From an uncultured Victivallales bacterium (GTDB lineage: Bacteria > Verrucomicrobiota > Lentisphaeria > Victivallales > UBA1829): a stretch of DNA of 64,000 nt. The notes beneath the pieces are model-generated. The model was not told where the DNA came from. It made no database searches and saw nothing but the letters and a program-made list of their open reading frames with translations. The position numbers were made by a program, and so were the translations under genes. The stretch spans positions 62,001-126,000 of the forward strand of contig CALXRI010000004.1 of assembly GCA_944390795.1 (NCBI GenBank). Reading direction: 5' to 3'. Below are positions 62,457 to 64,000 of the stretch, in pieces (position 1 is the first letter of the stretch; each line of letters opens with the position of its first letter).

Positions 62457-63575
62457 ATGGCATTTCCATCGAAACAGAAGGCGATCTACGACCGTCTTGT
62501 GCGGGAGATTGCGGAGCGGTATCCGCCGGGTGCGAAACTTCCGCCGGAACGGGCGCTTGCCGCTCGGCTGGGGATTGCGCGCATGACTTTGCGCGGCGCC
62601 ATGGCGCGTCTTGCGCGTGAAGGCCGGATCGAAAGAAATGTCCGCGGCACCTTTGCATCCGGAGAAAATCCTCCGCCTGCTCTCGGGGAGAAAAGGCGGA
62701 TTGTGCATGTTCTGCTTCCCTGTCCGGATTACACGGTCCGTTCGGGCGCCTCTTCCTGTTCGGCCGTCCGTTCCCTGATCCGCGGCGCTGTCCGGGCCGC
62801 GCTCCGCTACGATGCGCAGGTTGTCACGATTCCGGTTTCGGATACGAACGATCCCGCCGCGTTTGACCGGAATCAGCTTGCGCCCCTCAGAAAGAACGAT
62901 ATTGTTCTCTTTGTCGGTTCCTGGTATGAAAATCTCTTCCCTCTGCTTGCGGAACGTCAGTGCCGGGTCGGGTTCATTGTCAACGGCGTGGAACGGATTC
63001 CCGCATGCTTCCGGGACGGGAATCTGGCATATTGCGTCTTCTCCCGTCCGATTCTGGCAAATTATCTGCCCGAGGCGCTGCGTCATGCGAAACGCCTGCG
63101 CTTCCGGAAGGTTCTTCTCTTTCTCCGCAGGGATTTCTCCTTGTGCCGCTATCGCACCGAACTTCTGGATGCGGCGTTGAAGAAGGAGACCAGGGAAAGT
63201 CTGCCGATGCAGCTGAAAACTTTCATCTGCCGGAATGACGCTTCCCTGGCGGAAGAGTGCGCGCGGATCCGTTCTCTTTATGAGCGAGAGGCTTTTGACG
63301 CATTGATCTTCGATGCGGAAACGAAGGCCCGGTTCCCGCTTTCTCTTCACCGCCTCTGCAATCTTCCGTCCCATGTCGCGATTTATGTCCGCGGAATTGA
63401 TTTTCTCTGCGGGAGCGCGGAGGAAAGAAAACACCTTTATTTTTCCCGTCCCGCGTTTCGCGAGTGCGGCAGCGCTCTCGCCGACTATTTCCTTTCCGGA
63501 GAGCGGCACGGGGGGAAAATCCTGAATTTCAGGCATATCCTTGTGAATGGAGACAAAATATGGAGGAAAAGATGA
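62457..63575 (+). CDS. GntR-type regulator with C-terminal sensor domain
   Basis: 372 residues. GntR winged helix at about 5-70 ([21 protein letters not shown]). The remainder has the alpha/beta pattern of a LacI-like sensor ([42 protein letters not shown]) but is divergent. GGAG precedes the ATG. It ends in an ATGA overlap with a 41-codon gene, which itself overlaps a pseudopilin gene: the same regulator plus pseudopilin order as in the second glycan locus. Confidence 0.82.
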   Translation: MAFPSKQKAIYDRLVREIAERYPPGAKLPPERALAARLGIARMTLRGAMARLAREGRIERNVRGTFASGENPPPALGEKRRIVHVLLPCPDYTVRSGASSCSAVRSLIRGAVRAALRYDAQVVTIPVSDTNDPAAFDRNQLAPLRKNDIVLFVGSWYENLFPLLAERQCRVGFIVNGVERIPACFRDGNLAYCVFSRPILANYLPEALRHAKRLRFRKVLLFLRRDFSLCRYRTELLDAALKKETRESLPMQLKTFICRNDASLAEECARIRSLYEREAFDALIFDAETKARFPLSLHRLCNLPSHVAIYVRGIDFLCGSAEERKHLYFSRPAFRECGSALADYFLSGERHGGKILNFRHILVNGDKIWRKR

Positions 63576-63697
63576 AAGACCAGAAAGGCGGAAACGGGGA
63601 GCGGATGATCCGCATTCCGGAGCTCATGCTGCCGGAAGCTGCCGGTGTACCAGAACTCATGTCTGCCGGGAATTCCGGGAAACGGAGGCGGTCATGA
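63572..63697 (+). CDS. 41-residue coupled small ORF
   Basis: A short frame ([20 protein letters not shown] start) with GGAGG five bases before the ATG, an ATGA overlap with the upstream regulator and a second ATGA overlap with the downstream pseudopilin. The product is polar, with no signal peptide or membrane segment. It may be a real small protein or a relay that couples pseudopilin translation to the regulator. Confidence 0.5.
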   Translation: MKDQKGGNGERMIRIPELMLPEAAGVPELMSAGNSGKRRRS

Positions 63698-64000
63698 AAC
63701 AACGCTTTACATTGATCGAGCTGCTGATCGTGATCGCCGTCATTGCGATTCTGGCGGCCCTGCTTCTGCCTGCGCTCAACAACGCCAGAAGCATTTCCAT
63801 CGGGATCAAATGCCTGTCCAACATCCGGCAGATCGGCGGCATTTATGCGCTCTACGGGACGGACTACCGCGATCAGATTCCTTCTCCTTATTCCATGCGG
63901 AACAATTCCGGAGCGGATTATTCTTTCTTCGGAAAACTTGCCTCTCTTTATAAAATTCCGTTCGGGAAAAATGCGGAAAACGGGATTTTCCGCTGTCCGG
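63694..64000 (+). CDS. Pseudopilin-like protein (cut by window end)
   Basis: The first 102 codons are present. [20 protein letters not shown] has an extremely short leader (four residues) with Arg, not Gly, at -1, followed by the standard hydrophobic helix and [25 protein letters not shown] precedes the ATG at suitable distance, and the start overlaps the 41-codon frame. It is the third pseudopilin of the window. Confidence 0.9.
   Translation, partial: MKQRFTLIELLIVIAVIAILAALLLPALNNARSISIGIKCLSNIRQIGGIYALYGTDYRDQIPSPYSMRNNSGADYSFFGKLASLYKIPFGKNAENGIFRCP

Overview
The window looks like chromosomal DNA from a Lentisphaerota (Victivallales-type) bacterium of the PVC superphylum. This is inferred, not proven. 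The reasons are a protein built from chlamydial-type polymorphic membrane protein repeats (GGAI and FxxN motifs), three pseudopilin-like proteins with an FTLIELL N-terminus, each beside a GntR-type regulator or large carbohydrate-active proteins, a glutamine synthetase of type III, and moderately high G+C coding DNA broken by short AT-rich promoter islands. I see no rRNA, tRNA, CRISPR array, insertion sequence or prophage.

Layout. (1) 1-9797: a plus-strand block encoding the 3' part of a very repetitive surface protein, a TolC-like lipoprotein fused to Sel1 repeats, a small HlyD-type adaptor, a GAF-like/HlyD fusion, and a PqqD/M50 metalloprotease/HlyD fusion. Three of the four downstream junctions are very tight or overlapping, and no ABC ATPase is present. 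I read it as an export and assembly system for the repeat protein. (2) 9945-13903: glutamine synthetase III and a divergent sigma-54 activator. A -24/-12 promoter and three upstream dyads form a self-contained nitrogen-control circuit. (3) 13979-20789: minus-strand genes for an unknown membrane protein, UvrA and a Wzz-like membrane protein. (4) 20997-24921: a galacturonate catabolic operon, uxaB-uxaA-lacI, with an operator sitting inside the promoter spacer. (5) 25090-28428: feoAB with two metal-regulator-like dyads, then rubrerythrin. (6) 28647-37356: a small unknown protein, a phosphodiesterase, a CstA and an NSS transporter, a purine salvage pair (adenine deaminase and hypoxanthine phosphoribosyltransferase), a secreted protein and RNase HIII. 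(7) 37720-58761: two large glycan-utilisation-like loci. Each starts with a GntR-type regulator and contains a pseudopilin and large secreted or cytoplasmic proteins resembling glycoside hydrolases or lyases. (8) 58783-62279: RsmB, ProC and an RlmI-type methyltransferase. (9) 62457-64000: the start of a third regulator plus pseudopilin locus, cut by the window edge.

The two most unusual things are the ABC-free protease/adaptor export block beside the repeat protein, and the repeated module of dedicated GntR-type regulator, pseudopilin lacking the usual Gly at -1, and carbohydrate-active enzymes. One of these regulators is fused to a MalE-like solute-binding domain. Start codons were chosen from visible Shine-Dalgarno sequences, so several genes are shorter than their longest open frame.
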